From Actinomycetota bacterium (lineage in GTDB: Bacteria; Actinomycetota; Thermoleophilia; Gaiellales; Gaiellaceae): DNA of 14,998 nucleotides. The notes beneath the pieces are model-generated. The model was not told the DNA's origin, made no database searches, and saw only the letters and a program-made list of their open reading frames with translations. Made by a program: the position numbers and the translations under genes. The stretch covers positions 1-14,998 of the forward strand of contig JACDGR010000038.1 of NCBI GenBank assembly GCA_013821525.1. Direction: 5' to 3'. Below are positions 6,855 through 13,792 of the stretch, piece by piece. Every line of letters starts with the position of its first letter. The first letter of the stretch is position 1.

Positions 6855-7803
6855 GCGGCACCTCGAGCGGTGCGTGGCATGCGGGGGTGTTTCCTTCCAC
6901 GCCCCAGCCGCCGTGCACGAACTCATAGACGTAGCGTAGGAGGTTCATCCCTGCGTACTCGTTGAAGCGAAAGAGCGCCCCGTGGTCGGCCGCGAGCCGC
7001 TCGTGAGCATAACGCGTCACCTCGTGCAGGCTGTCCACGTCAACGCCGTCCGCGATCGCCTCCTGCGCGGTCTCGGCGACAGCCTCGTACCACCGGACGT
7101 TCTCGGCAAAGCCGTCGCGGTCTGTCAGCCAGAAGTGGCCGGGGACGAAGACGTCCCACTCGAGCGCGAGCAGCCGCGTCAGCGTGGGGATGTAGGACGC
7201 GAGGTGCCAGTCCGGCAGGAACGTGTAGCCGACGCCGGGGATGATCGTGTCGACCATGAAGAGGAGCTTCAGGTCCGGGAACCACGCTGCGCAATTGCCG
7301 TCCCCGTGCGTCGGGCCCGGATAGACGAGCAGGAAGCGGACACCGTCGATCTCGCACCACGCAGTCTCGCCCGACCACGTCTCGGTCGCCGGAAGCTGGC
7401 CGTCGGATTGCCGCGCGACGATCACGTTCTGCGTCAGCTCGTGCGCAACGATGCGCGCATCGGGCGCGAAGTCCGCCGCGTATCCCGTGTGGTCGAGATG
7501 GTCGTGCGTGTAGACGAGCGTGTGCACCGGCTTGCCAGGCAGAACACGGTCGATCGCCGAGCGGTAGGCGATCGCTCCCATCGGCGACCCGAACGTATCG
7601 AAGGCGATGACGCCGGTCTTTCCCTCGATGAAGATCGAGCGGTTGATGCCTTCGCTGACAGTCCATATCTTCCCGCGGAGCGGCTCGTAGGTCATGTCGC
7701 GCCACTGAAGCTGCGAGGGGATGACGCCCGCGATCGTGAAGATCCCGCGGTGGCACGGGGACACGGGCGCTGCGTCGTCTGCGAGAGTCGAATCGTCGGT
7801 CAT
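6844..7803 (-). CDS. MBL-fold metallo-hydrolase (319 aa), intact metal site
   Basis: This is a cytosolic metallo-beta-lactamase-fold hydrolase. All expected ligands are visible: H100, H102, D104 and H105 in VYTHDHLDHTGY, H166 in YPGPTHGDGN, D185 in FMVDTIIPG and H223 in FVPGHFW. In this superfamily that set binds two metal ions and activates water for hydrolysis of esters, lactones, thioesters or sulfates. The substrate here is unknown. The C-terminal ~90 residues are helical (ENVRWYEAVAETAQEAI...) and extend beyond the minimal fold, as in larger hydrolases of this group. The start is ATG 7803 with AAGGAG at 7808-7813 on the minus strand; the frame is open to 7872 but that extension is Arg-rich and lacks a ribosome site. 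It lies 76 bases after livF, a gap that holds an inverted repeat, and overlaps the degraded paralogue. Confidence 0.93.
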   Translation of the reverse strand: MTDDSTLADDAAPVSPCHRGIFTIAGVIPSQLQWRDMTYEPLRGKIWTVSEGINRSIFIEGKTGVIAFDTFGSPMGAIAYRSAIDRVLPGKPVHTLVYTHDHLDHTGYAADFAPDARIVAHELTQNVIVARQSDGQLPATETWSGETAWCEIDGVRFLLVYPGPTHGDGNCAAWFPDLKLLFMVDTIIPGVGYTFLPDWHLASYIPTLTRLLALEWDVFVPGHFWLTDRDGFAENVRWYEAVAETAQEAIADGVDVDSLHEVTRYAHERLAADHGALFRFNEYAGMNLLRYVYEFVHGGWGVEGNTPACHAPLEVPHAH

Positions 7804-7817
7804 CAGTCTCCTTCGGG

Positions 7818-7877
7818 CTCGGGTGCGAACTGTAGGACGCTCCGTCGCAAGGCGGTGTGACGAATGCCGCACCCGAG
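7818..7877 (-). promoter_or_regulatory. Long inverted repeat in the livF-MBL gap
   Basis: CTCGGGTGCG (7818-7827) and CGCACCCGAG (7868-7877) are exact 10-bp inverted arms. They begin two bases after the livF stop and end just before the MBL ribosome binding site. The 40-base interior includes a small GACG/CGTC hairpin. In RNA this would be a long stem in the only sizeable gap in the second half of the operon. Likely roles are mRNA processing, or partial termination separating transporter from enzyme expression. No T-run follows, so full termination is not indicated. Confidence 0.5.
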
Positions 7878-7879
7878 AA

Positions 7880-8608
7880 TCACGTCACCTCGCTCGTGCG
7901 GCCGAGGTAGATGTCGCGGACGCGCGGATCGCTTGCGAGCTCGGCCGCAGGTCCCTCGATTCGAACCTCGCCGCGTTGCATCACGATCGCGCGGTCGGCA
8001 CACTGCAGCGCGAGGCGCGCGTTCTGCTCGACCAGCACGACGGCCGTCCCCTCGTCTCGGACGCGGGTGATGAACTCGAACACCGACGTGATCACCTTCG
8101 GCGCGAGCCCGAGCGACGGCTCGTCGAGGAGGAGCACCTTCGGGCGGCTCATCAGCGCCCGCGAGAGCGCGAGCATCTGCTGCTCGCCACCCGAGAGGAG
8201 CCCCGCAGCGCGGTGCTCGAGCGCCCGCAACGCCGCGAACGACTCGAGCCAGTGGTCGACGTCGGCCGCCACCTGCTTCTTGTCCCGTCTCGTGTGTGCG
8301 CCGAGCAGCAGGTTCTCGGCAACGGTCAGGTTCGCGAAGACTCGCCGCCCTTCGGGGACAAGCGCGACGCCGCTCGCGACGATCGCGTGCGCACCCCGGC
8401 CCGACACCCGCGTGCCTGCGACGTCCACCGTCCCTGACCAGATCCGTACCTGACCGATGATCGCATTCAGCAGCGTCGACTTGCCGACACCGTTCGCACC
8501 GACGACAGCCAGGATCTCGTCCGGATGCAGCTCGAACGAGATGCTGCGCAGGACTCGGAGCTCGCCGTAGCCGGCGACCAGGTTGCTGACCCGGAGAAGC
8601 GGCGTCAT
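7880..8608 (-). CDS. livF: Branched-chain amino acid-type ABC transporter ATPase LivF
   Basis: This is the second ATP-binding subunit of a LivFGHMK-type importer (242 residues, normal for LivF). Walker A is GANGVGKS (37-44), the signature is LSGGEQQ (138-144) and Walker B is VLLLDEP (158-164), followed by SLGLAP. VPEGRRVFANLTVAENLLLG is characteristic of LivF rather than LivG. The H-loop position is occupied by N in VVLVEQNARLAL, as is normal for LivF. It powers import together with LivG through LivH and LivM at the inner face of the membrane. ATG 8608 overlaps the livG stop (ATGA). The real substrate may not be an amino acid, because the operon continues into hydrolase and flavoprotein genes. 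Confidence 0.96.
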   Translation of the reverse strand: MTPLLRVSNLVAGYGELRVLRSISFELHPDEILAVVGANGVGKSTLLNAIIGQVRIWSGTVDVAGTRVSGRGAHAIVASGVALVPEGRRVFANLTVAENLLLGAHTRRDKKQVAADVDHWLESFAALRALEHRAAGLLSGGEQQMLALSRALMSRPKVLLLDEPSLGLAPKVITSVFEFITRVRDEGTAVVLVEQNARLALQCADRAIVMQRGEVRIEGPAAELASDPRVRDIYLGRTSEVT

Positions 8609-9366
8609 CCCTCGTCCCCCAGCGTGCCGAGGTAGACCTCTTCTACACGGGGGTCCGCCTGCACCTCCGCAGGCGTCCCCTCGGCGATCACGTCTCCGTG
8701 GTCGAGCACGGTGATGCGGTCGCAGAGGCCCATGACGAACGGCATGTCGTGCTCGATCACGAGCACGGTCGTCCCGGCCTGCGGTAGCTCGCGCACGATC
8801 GTCGCCACCTCGTCGCTCTCGACCTCGTTCATGCCGGCGACCGGCTCGTCGAGCAGGAGGAGCCGCGGGCTTCCCATCAAGGCACGCGCTATCTCGAGGA
8901 GTCGCATGTGGCCGTACGAGAGCCCGCCGGCATGCGCGTGCAACAGATCGCCGAGTCCGACCTGCTTCGCACGGTTCGCCGCTTCGGAGCGTAACGACGA
9001 GAGGCTCGACCGTGCGCGCAGGTTGCGGAAGCGCGCGGTGGCGAGGCGCTTATGCGCGCCGACGACGACGTTGTCGAGCACAGACATCGTGGGGCAGAGC
9101 TGCGGGGTCTGGAATGTGCGGCCGATGCCGTGGTGGACGCGCGCATGAGCCGGAATCCGGTCCAGGCGGAGGCCGTCGAGCTCGATCATTCCCCCGGTCA
9201 ACGGGATGAAGCCCGAGATCAAATTCACGACCGTCGTCTTCCCTGCGCCGTTCGGGCCGATCAGCCCCCGGATCTCACCGGCGGCGATCGATGTCGTGAC
9301 GCCGTCCACCGCCTTGAGGCTTCCGAACGAACGGCTGACGTCGGAGAGATCGAGCAGGCCCGTCAC
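8605..9366 (-). CDS. livG: Branched-chain amino acid-type ABC transporter ATPase LivG
   Basis: This is the first ATP-binding subunit, 253 residues. Walker A is GPNGAGKT (37-44), the Q-loop is at RTFQTPQL, the signature LSYGHMR (149-155) is a LivG-type variant of LSGGQ, and Walker B is LLLLDEP (169-175), followed by VAGMNEVE. The switch histidine is in VIEHDMPFVMGLCDRI. The start is a GTG at 9366 whose bases overlap the livM stop (GTGA), with a strong GGAGGAGG on the minus strand at 9373-9380. The frame is open up to 9555, but that extension is an Arg/Ala-rich shadow of livM. It forms the motor heterodimer with LivF. Confidence 0.96.
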   Translation of the reverse strand: MTGLLDLSDVSRSFGSLKAVDGVTTSIAAGEIRGLIGPNGAGKTTVVNLISGFIPLTGGMIELDGLRLDRIPAHARVHHGIGRTFQTPQLCPTMSVLDNVVVGAHKRLATARFRNLRARSSLSSLRSEAANRAKQVGLGDLLHAHAGGLSYGHMRLLEIARALMGSPRLLLLDEPVAGMNEVESDEVATIVRELPQAGTTVLVIEHDMPFVMGLCDRITVLDHGDVIAEGTPAEVQADPRVEEVYLGTLGDEG

Positions 9367-10358
9367 AGCCGACCTCCTCCGAGGAGCACGCGGCTTCGCG
9401 CGAGCGCAACACGCCCGACGCTCGCGATACCGCCGGGGAGGACGATCATCAGCGCGGCGATCAGCACGCCGTAGAGCAGGAAGCGGTACTGCTCGATCGC
9501 GCGCGGGTAGACGGAGATGTACTGCGCGAGCAGCGCGCCGGCGAACGCGCCCCATCGGCTTGCTACGCCGCCGACGATCACCATCGTGATCAGCGCGACG
9601 GACTGGTTGTAGTCGAAGACGCTTGCCTGAACGATCCCGTGCACCTGCGCATACAGGACGCCCGCGAGCGCCGCGGGGATCACGCCGATCAGCAGCGCGA
9701 AGAAGCGGAGCCGCGCGACGTTGACCCCTGCCGCGCGGGCGCCGTTCTCGCTCTGGCGCACTGCGTGCAGCGACAGGCCGTACCCGGACCGCATCAACAG
9801 TGCGAGCACCGCGTAACAGAGGAGCGCGACGGTGAGCACCACGAGGTACGAGTCGCGGTTGCCGATGAATGTGTGCCCGAAGACGCGCAACGGCGGCACG
9901 AGGAAGAGCCCGTTCTCGCCGCCGGTCAGCGAGACCGCTTGCCCGAAGATCTCGAACATCATCGCGCCGAACGCGAACGAGGCCATGGCGAAGTAGACGC
10001 CTCTGAGCCGGAGCAGCGGCGCCATCACGACGGCGCCGAGCGCGGCGACCACGATCGCAGCGCCGAATGCCGGGAGCGTCGTCCAGTGCCAGTGCTGAAG
10101 CGTCCAGACACCGCCGTACGCACCGAGCCCGAAGAACGCCGCCTGCCCGAGGTTCAGGACGCCGCCGTCACCGACAGTGTGTTGCAGGCCGAGTGCGGCG
10201 AGCCCGAGGATCACGACATCGACGAGGAACGAGAGGAAGAACGTGCCGTCGTACCGGGGGGCCGCGCCGTACAGCGCGGCGACCGCCACTGCAGTCACCA
10301 CGATCGTTACCGTGCGCGAGCGATGGTGCCGGCTGAGGATCGCGTCACGTGCGCGCAC
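9363..10358 (-). CDS. livM: Branched-chain amino acid-type ABC transporter permease LivM
   Basis: This is an integral membrane permease of 331 residues. It has a basic N-terminus (RARDAILSRHHRSRT) followed by about nine to ten hydrophobic helices. Family hallmarks are GDGGVLNLGQAAFFGLGAYG near residue 65, RLRGVYFAMASFAFG, TGGENGLFLVPP, and the EAA-like cytoplasmic loop HAVRQSENGARAAGVNVARLRFFAL that docks onto the ATPases. GGVASRWGAFAGALL near the end also fits. The start is a GTG at 10358, overlapping livH by 14 bases; no better in-frame start exists. It pairs with LivH to form the translocation path. Confidence 0.95.
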   Translation of the reverse strand: MRARDAILSRHHRSRTVTIVVTAVAVAALYGAAPRYDGTFFLSFLVDVVILGLAALGLQHTVGDGGVLNLGQAAFFGLGAYGGVWTLQHWHWTTLPAFGAAIVVAALGAVVMAPLLRLRGVYFAMASFAFGAMMFEIFGQAVSLTGGENGLFLVPPLRVFGHTFIGNRDSYLVVLTVALLCYAVLALLMRSGYGLSLHAVRQSENGARAAGVNVARLRFFALLIGVIPAALAGVLYAQVHGIVQASVFDYNQSVALITMVIVGGVASRWGAFAGALLAQYISVYPRAIEQYRFLLYGVLIAALMIVLPGGIASVGRVALARSRVLLGGGRL

Positions 10359-11232
10359 TCGTCCGCCTTCCGAAGAGCCCGCCCGGGCGCAGGAGCAGCA
10401 CGACGATGATCAGCCCGTACACGATCGCGTCGCGCCAGGTCGCCGAGACGTCGGCGGCGACTATGTTGTCGAACACTCCGAGCACGAGCCCGCCGATGAT
10501 CGCTCCGGGGATGTTCCCGAACCCCCCGATCACCGCTGCGGCGAGCGCCTTCACGCCGATCGTCCCGGTTGAGATCCCGGCGGAGAAGAGGTACCCGACG
10601 AGCAACCCGGCGACACCGCCGAGGAACCCGGCGAGCGCCGCGCTGATCGCGAGCATCCGCTCGACGTCGATACCCATCAGCGCCGCCGTCGGGCCGCTCT
10701 CGCCGACCGCGCGGACGGCGCGACCGGTCCTCGTCAGCTTCAGGAAAGCTGCGAGGCCAAGCGCCAAAACCGTCCCGCTGGCGAGGACACCGAGCGTGTC
10801 CCAGCGAAGCTCGATCCCCAGGACGTTGATCGGGGGCCGAGCGGCCGAACGCAGGCTGAGGGCGCTCGGTCCGTAGGCCCAGTCCTGCCGGACGATCTCG
10901 ACGAGGATGATCCCCCAGGCGACGGTTGCGAGGATCAGCGAGATCTCTGCGCCGCCACGCCGGCGAATCGGGCGGAGGCCGACCTGGTCGACGACGACGG
11001 CGACGAGTGCCGTAAGCAGGCCAACCGGGACGATCGCCGTCCACAGTGAGAGGTCGAGCTTCACGAGCGCCGTGAAGCCGAATACGGACCCGAGCATCAC
11101 GTACTGCGGATGCACGAAGCTGAGCAGTCCCATCGTCCGGTAGACGAGGCTGAAGCCGATCGCGACGAGCCCGTAGATCGCCCCGAGGCCGAGGCCGAAC
11201 ACGGTCTGTTGCACGAGGTTGTGAACGTTCAT
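10345..11232 (-). CDS. livH: Branched-chain amino acid-type ABC transporter permease LivH
   Basis: This is an integral membrane permease of 295 residues with about eight hydrophobic helices. Family motifs visible are GLGLGAIYGLVAIGFSLVYR at the N-terminus, FVHPQYVMLGSVFGF, the EAA-like loop RAVRAVGESGPTAALMGIDV, and GVKALAAAVIGGFGNIPGAI near residue 230. Usual LivH proteins have N at the first of these positions (FAHGE/FAHPN); here it reads SFVHPQY. It starts at ATG 11232, 47 bases after livK, with only a weak ribosome site and a strong hairpin immediately upstream. It forms the membrane pore with LivM. Confidence 0.95.
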   Translation of the reverse strand: MNVHNLVQQTVFGLGLGAIYGLVAIGFSLVYRTMGLLSFVHPQYVMLGSVFGFTALVKLDLSLWTAIVPVGLLTALVAVVVDQVGLRPIRRRGGAEISLILATVAWGIILVEIVRQDWAYGPSALSLRSAARPPINVLGIELRWDTLGVLASGTVLALGLAAFLKLTRTGRAVRAVGESGPTAALMGIDVERMLAISAALAGFLGGVAGLLVGYLFSAGISTGTIGVKALAAAVIGGFGNIPGAIIGGLVLGVFDNIVAADVSATWRDAIVYGLIIVVLLLRPGGLFGRRTSART

Positions 11233-11239
11233 CTCGAGA

Positions 11240-11271
11240 GGGCGCCCGTCACCCTAAAGCGACGGGCGCCC
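11240..11271 (-). promoter_or_regulatory. Intercistronic hairpin between livK and livH
   Basis: GGGCGCCCGTC (11240-11250) and GACGGGCGCCC (11261-11271) form an exact 11-bp stem with a 10-base loop. It fills the livK-livH gap and ends eight bases before the livH start. No T-run follows on the minus strand, so it is not a classic terminator. Such hairpins after a binding-protein gene commonly stabilise the upstream message or attenuate read-through, giving an excess of binding protein over permease. Confidence 0.7.
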
Positions 11272-11279
11272 AGTCAGAT

Positions 11280-12461
11280 TCACTTCTTCTTGCGAACGAT
11301 CGGTTGGATGTCGCAGGTCAGCGCGGAGAGCTTCGTGCCGTCCTTCGCCCAGACGACCGCCGGGATCGGCGTGTGCCTGAGGTTGCCCTTCTTGTCCCAC
11401 GTGGCGTAGAACCGCACGCCGTTGTACCCCAGGCTGTGAATGGCGTCGGCGATCTTCTGGCCATCGGTCGACTTGGCGTGTGCGATCGCCTGGACGATGA
11501 TGCCCACGGCATCCGCTCCTACGAGCTCGTTCGCGTTGGGCTCGCGATGGAATGCGCGCGTCCAGGCCGCGACGAACTTCGCGCCGACCTTGCGCTTCTT
11601 CGCGCAAACGGCATGGCCCGTGTCGGTCATGATCAGCCCGTTCGCGGCCGACCCCAGGAATGCACCGAAGTCGGTTGTCACGAAGTCGCCGGTCGCGCCG
11701 ACCGCGACGTTCCATCCCGACTGCCGGATCTGCTTCACGAGAACGCCGGCGAACGGCATCGGTGCGCCGACAAGGACGACGTCGGGGTTCGCGGCCTTCG
11801 CCTGGGAGATCGCACCGGAGAAGTCCTGCGTCGTCAGCGGCAGCTGCGTCTTGTAGACGAGACGTGTCCCGGGCGAATGATCCACGCCGAGCTGCGCTCC
11901 TGCGAGCGACGACTGGCCGGCGGCGAGGTTCCAGCCGATGAAGGCAAAGGACTTCGCCCGCTTCGTCTTGGCGAAGTACGTGACCAGCGCGTCGAAATGA
12001 TGGTTCAGCGTCGTGTTGGACCGAAACACCCACGGGCTACCGGTCCCCGTCAACGCCTCCGCGCCCGACTGGTACGCGACAGCGGGGATCTTCGACTGGG
12101 CCTGGAGGCCCTGGATCGCAATCCCGCTGACCGAGTTCGTCGGGCCTGCGATCGCGACGACCCCGTCGCGCTGGATCAGCTGCGCGGCGGCCTGAGCGGC
12201 GAGCTGCGGGTTGTTTGCGTCGTCGGCCGAGATCAACTCGAGCTTCTTGCCGAGCACGCCGCCGCTTCGATTGAGGTACGTGGTCATGAACTGCGCGCCA
12301 CGCGCCGTTTCGACGCCGATCGTGGCGCTCGGCCCTGTCAGGATCGTGATCGATCCGATCTTGATCGTGTCGGCGCCGCTGCGAGCCTGCGACGCCCCCA
12401 CGACTGCCAATGCGCTCGCTGCGATAAGCAAGGCGAGCCCGAGGTGCAGGCGCTGTCTCAT
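11280..12461 (-). CDS. livK: ABC transporter substrate-binding protein, LivK-type
   Basis: This is the extracytoplasmic receptor of the importer, 393 residues. An N-terminal signal peptide (MRQRLHLGLALLIAASALAVVG, then ASQARSGADT) precedes a periplasmic-binding-protein type I fold. That fold opens with IKIGSITILTGPSATIGVETARGAQF, followed by SADDANNPQLAAQAAAQLI, VVAIAGPTNSVSG and the hinge-region strands. No cysteine lies at the signal-peptide end, so it does not look like a lipoprotein. The C-terminus is very basic (RKKK). It starts at ATG 12461, preceded by AAAGGGG. It is the first gene of the operon, as is common for receptors made in excess. The ligand cannot be read; LivK homologues also bind aromatic acids, amides and other small molecules. 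Confidence 0.95.
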   Translation of the reverse strand: MRQRLHLGLALLIAASALAVVGASQARSGADTIKIGSITILTGPSATIGVETARGAQFMTTYLNRSGGVLGKKLELISADDANNPQLAAQAAAQLIQRDGVVAIAGPTNSVSGIAIQGLQAQSKIPAVAYQSGAEALTGTGSPWVFRSNTTLNHHFDALVTYFAKTKRAKSFAFIGWNLAAGQSSLAGAQLGVDHSPGTRLVYKTQLPLTTQDFSGAISQAKAANPDVVLVGAPMPFAGVLVKQIRQSGWNVAVGATGDFVTTDFGAFLGSAANGLIMTDTGHAVCAKKRKVGAKFVAAWTRAFHREPNANELVGADAVGIIVQAIAHAKSTDGQKIADAIHSLGYNGVRFYATWDKKGNLRHTPIPAVVWAKDGTKLSALTCDIQPIVRKKK

Positions 12462-12514
12462 TCGGCAAACCCCTTTCGCGATGTGGAGGACGGCGACCCG
12501 CTACGGTCGCGCGC

Positions 12515-12543
12515 TTTGTAGCAACCCCTTCCCCGGTCGTAAA
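12515..12543 (-). promoter_or_regulatory. Candidate sigma-70-type promoter for the livK operon
   Basis: On the minus strand, TTTACG (12543-12538) and TACAAA (12520-12515) are separated by 17 bp. Each matches four of six consensus bases. Initiation near 12508 would give a leader of about 47 bases to the livK ATG. The site is in the divergent gap between livK and the cupin gene, which also holds repeated CGGTCG/CGACCG words (12504, 12534, 12557) that could bind a regulator. Confidence 0.45.
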
Positions 12544-12659
12544 GGGCCGCGCGGCGCGACCGTGCAGGCGTCACACAGGACGTCCAAGGTCGTGTCGCAC
12601 GGCTCCGGCCGGGTCTATCTTGGAGCGCGTTCGCCCCGGTCAACAGAGAGGAGCAGCTC

Positions 12660-13037
12660 ATGCCGATCACGCGCGATGCCGAGCTCGAGCCGTTCGAGCG
12701 GATGGGGAACAAGATGCAGGGGCTGGCGACACCGAGCCGCGGCGCCAGCGAGGTCATGGTGTGGCGGACGCGTGTCGCTCCCGGCGGCGGGCCGCCCGTG
12801 CACAAGCACGACCACGAAGAGGTCGTGGTCATCCTCTCGGGAACGGGACGCGTGATCGAAGAGGACGGCAACGAGTTCGCGTTCGGCCCGGGCGACACGA
12901 TCTATGCACCGCCCGGCTTCGTGCATGAATTGCTCGCCGACGAAGGAGTCGCAGTCGAATGGATCGCATGCATGCCGGCAGGCACGAAAACGCTGCGCTC
13001 GGACGGCACCGAGCTCACGACGCCGTGGGCGGAGTGA
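12660..13037 (+). CDS. Small single-domain cupin protein
   Basis: This is a 125-residue one-domain cupin. Motif 1 is PGGGPPVHKHDHEEVVVILSG, with likely metal ligands H48, H50 and E54. Motif 2 is GDTIYAPPGFVHELLA, with H89. Such proteins bind a metal and act as small dioxygenases, isomerases or sensors; the specific role is unknown. The start is ATG 12660, with GAGGAG at 12648-12653 six bases upstream. It is transcribed divergently from livK and ends one base from the stop of the Crp/Fnr-type regulator. The position suggests it handles a compound related to the transporter substrate or co-regulates the operon, but this is inference from location. Confidence 0.9.
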   Translation: MPITRDAELEPFERMGNKMQGLATPSRGASEVMVWRTRVAPGGGPPVHKHDHEEVVVILSGTGRVIEEDGNEFAFGPGDTIYAPPGFVHELLADEGVAVEWIACMPAGTKTLRSDGTELTTPWAE

Positions 13038-13038
13038 C

Positions 13039-13734
13039 TCACGCGCTGATCGCTTCCGGCGCCACGAGCAGCTGGTAGTACCGGCCACGCCGCGTCACGA
13101 AGCCGCACCGGTCGAGCTCCTCGAGAGAACGCGTCACCGTTTCCCTCGCGCAGCCGACCATGTCTGCGATCAGATCGTGCGTGAGGGGCAGATCGAGCCT
13201 GATGCCGTCGCGGCACACGCGGCCGTGCTCGCGCGCGAGCTCGAGCAGTTGGCTACGAACGCGATCGACATGCCGAATCCCGGAAAGGGACCGGGAGGCG
13301 TCGCGTTGGCGCCGCAACGCCTCCTCGAGCCCCACGACGACCCGTTCGGCTGCGGCGGGGACGGCCAGTAGCTGCGCTAGCACCGAGCCCGGGACCGCCG
13401 TCAACCACGTGTCCGTGAGCGCTTGGATCACCTCGTCCGGACCGGGCGGCGAGATCAGCGCGCCTGGACAGTGACGGCCGATGATCAGGCTGCGATGCCC
13501 AGGCCCGCCCTTGACCCGCAGGAGCACCACGCCCGCCTCGAGCACCAGGGCGCGTGCGGCGCTGAGGGCGGTGCGGTCGCGCTGAACACCAGACGGGATC
13601 GCGACGGCCGGACAGAGGCGCCTGGCGTCGGAACCCAGGCCCGCAATGTCCGCGAGCTCGTCGAACGCAGCCCGTGGCTTCAGCGCGCGGACAAGGTTCG
13701 CCGGTGCCGCCGTCCGAAGAGACATCACGACCAC
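13039..13734 (-). CDS. Crp/Fnr-family transcription regulator
   Basis: The protein has 231 residues. The C-terminal region carries a Crp-type winged helix-turn-helix: LTHDLIADMVGCARETVTRSLEELDRCGFV (184-213), then RGRYYQLL. The preceding long helix (RVRSQLLELAREHGRV) fits the dimerisation helix. The N-terminal sensor is recognisable only by its beta-roll rhythm (ARALVLEAGVVLLRVKGGPGHRSLIIGRHCPGAL is the effector-domain region). I see neither the cAMP-binding RxS motif nor the cysteine cluster of Fnr, so the effector is unknown. The start is GTG 13734 or ATG 13725; neither has a clear ribosome site. Its place beside the cupin and close to the livK promoter makes it the leading candidate regulator of the operon. 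Confidence 0.88.
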   Translation of the reverse strand: MVVMSLRTAAPANLVRALKPRAAFDELADIAGLGSDARRLCPAVAIPSGVQRDRTALSAARALVLEAGVVLLRVKGGPGHRSLIIGRHCPGALISPPGPDEVIQALTDTWLTAVPGSVLAQLLAVPAAAERVVVGLEEALRRQRDASRSLSGIRHVDRVRSQLLELAREHGRVCRDGIRLDLPLTHDLIADMVGCARETVTRSLEELDRCGFVTRRGRYYQLLVAPEAISA

Positions 13735-13767
13735 GGGCCGACGGTACGGTCACGAGGCGGCCGCGGC

Positions 13768-13785
13768 ATCGGCAATCCTGCCGAT
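13768..13785. promoter_or_regulatory. Inverted repeat upstream of the Crp/Fnr-type gene
   Basis: ATCGGCA-ATCC-TGCCGAT is a perfect inverted repeat with 7-bp arms and a 4-bp spacer. It lies 34-51 bases before the GTG at 13734 and directly after the stop of the LuxR-type gene. It has the same ATCGGC-N6-GCCGAT layout as the repeat at 1445-1462. It could be an operator, possibly for autoregulation, or a weak hairpin ending the LuxR-type transcript; no T-run follows. Confidence 0.4.
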
Positions 13786-13792
13786 TCCCGCG

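Noticed and set aside
7955..7968. GATTCGAACC, resembling the T-arm of a tRNA on the minus strand and hence a possible tRNA end or attachment site.
   Set aside because: It lies inside the intact livF reading frame (codons for EVRIEG), and no acceptor, D or anticodon arm surrounds it.
12593..12621. Possible promoter for the cupin gene (TGTCGC, 17 bp, TATCTT).
   Set aside because: The -10 is acceptable but the -35 hexamer hardly matches any consensus, so it cannot be supported.
12640..13088. Minus-strand open frames opposite the cupin gene.
   Set aside because: They are mirror frames of the cupin gene with no motifs, and the plus-strand gene has a clear ribosome site and both cupin motifs.
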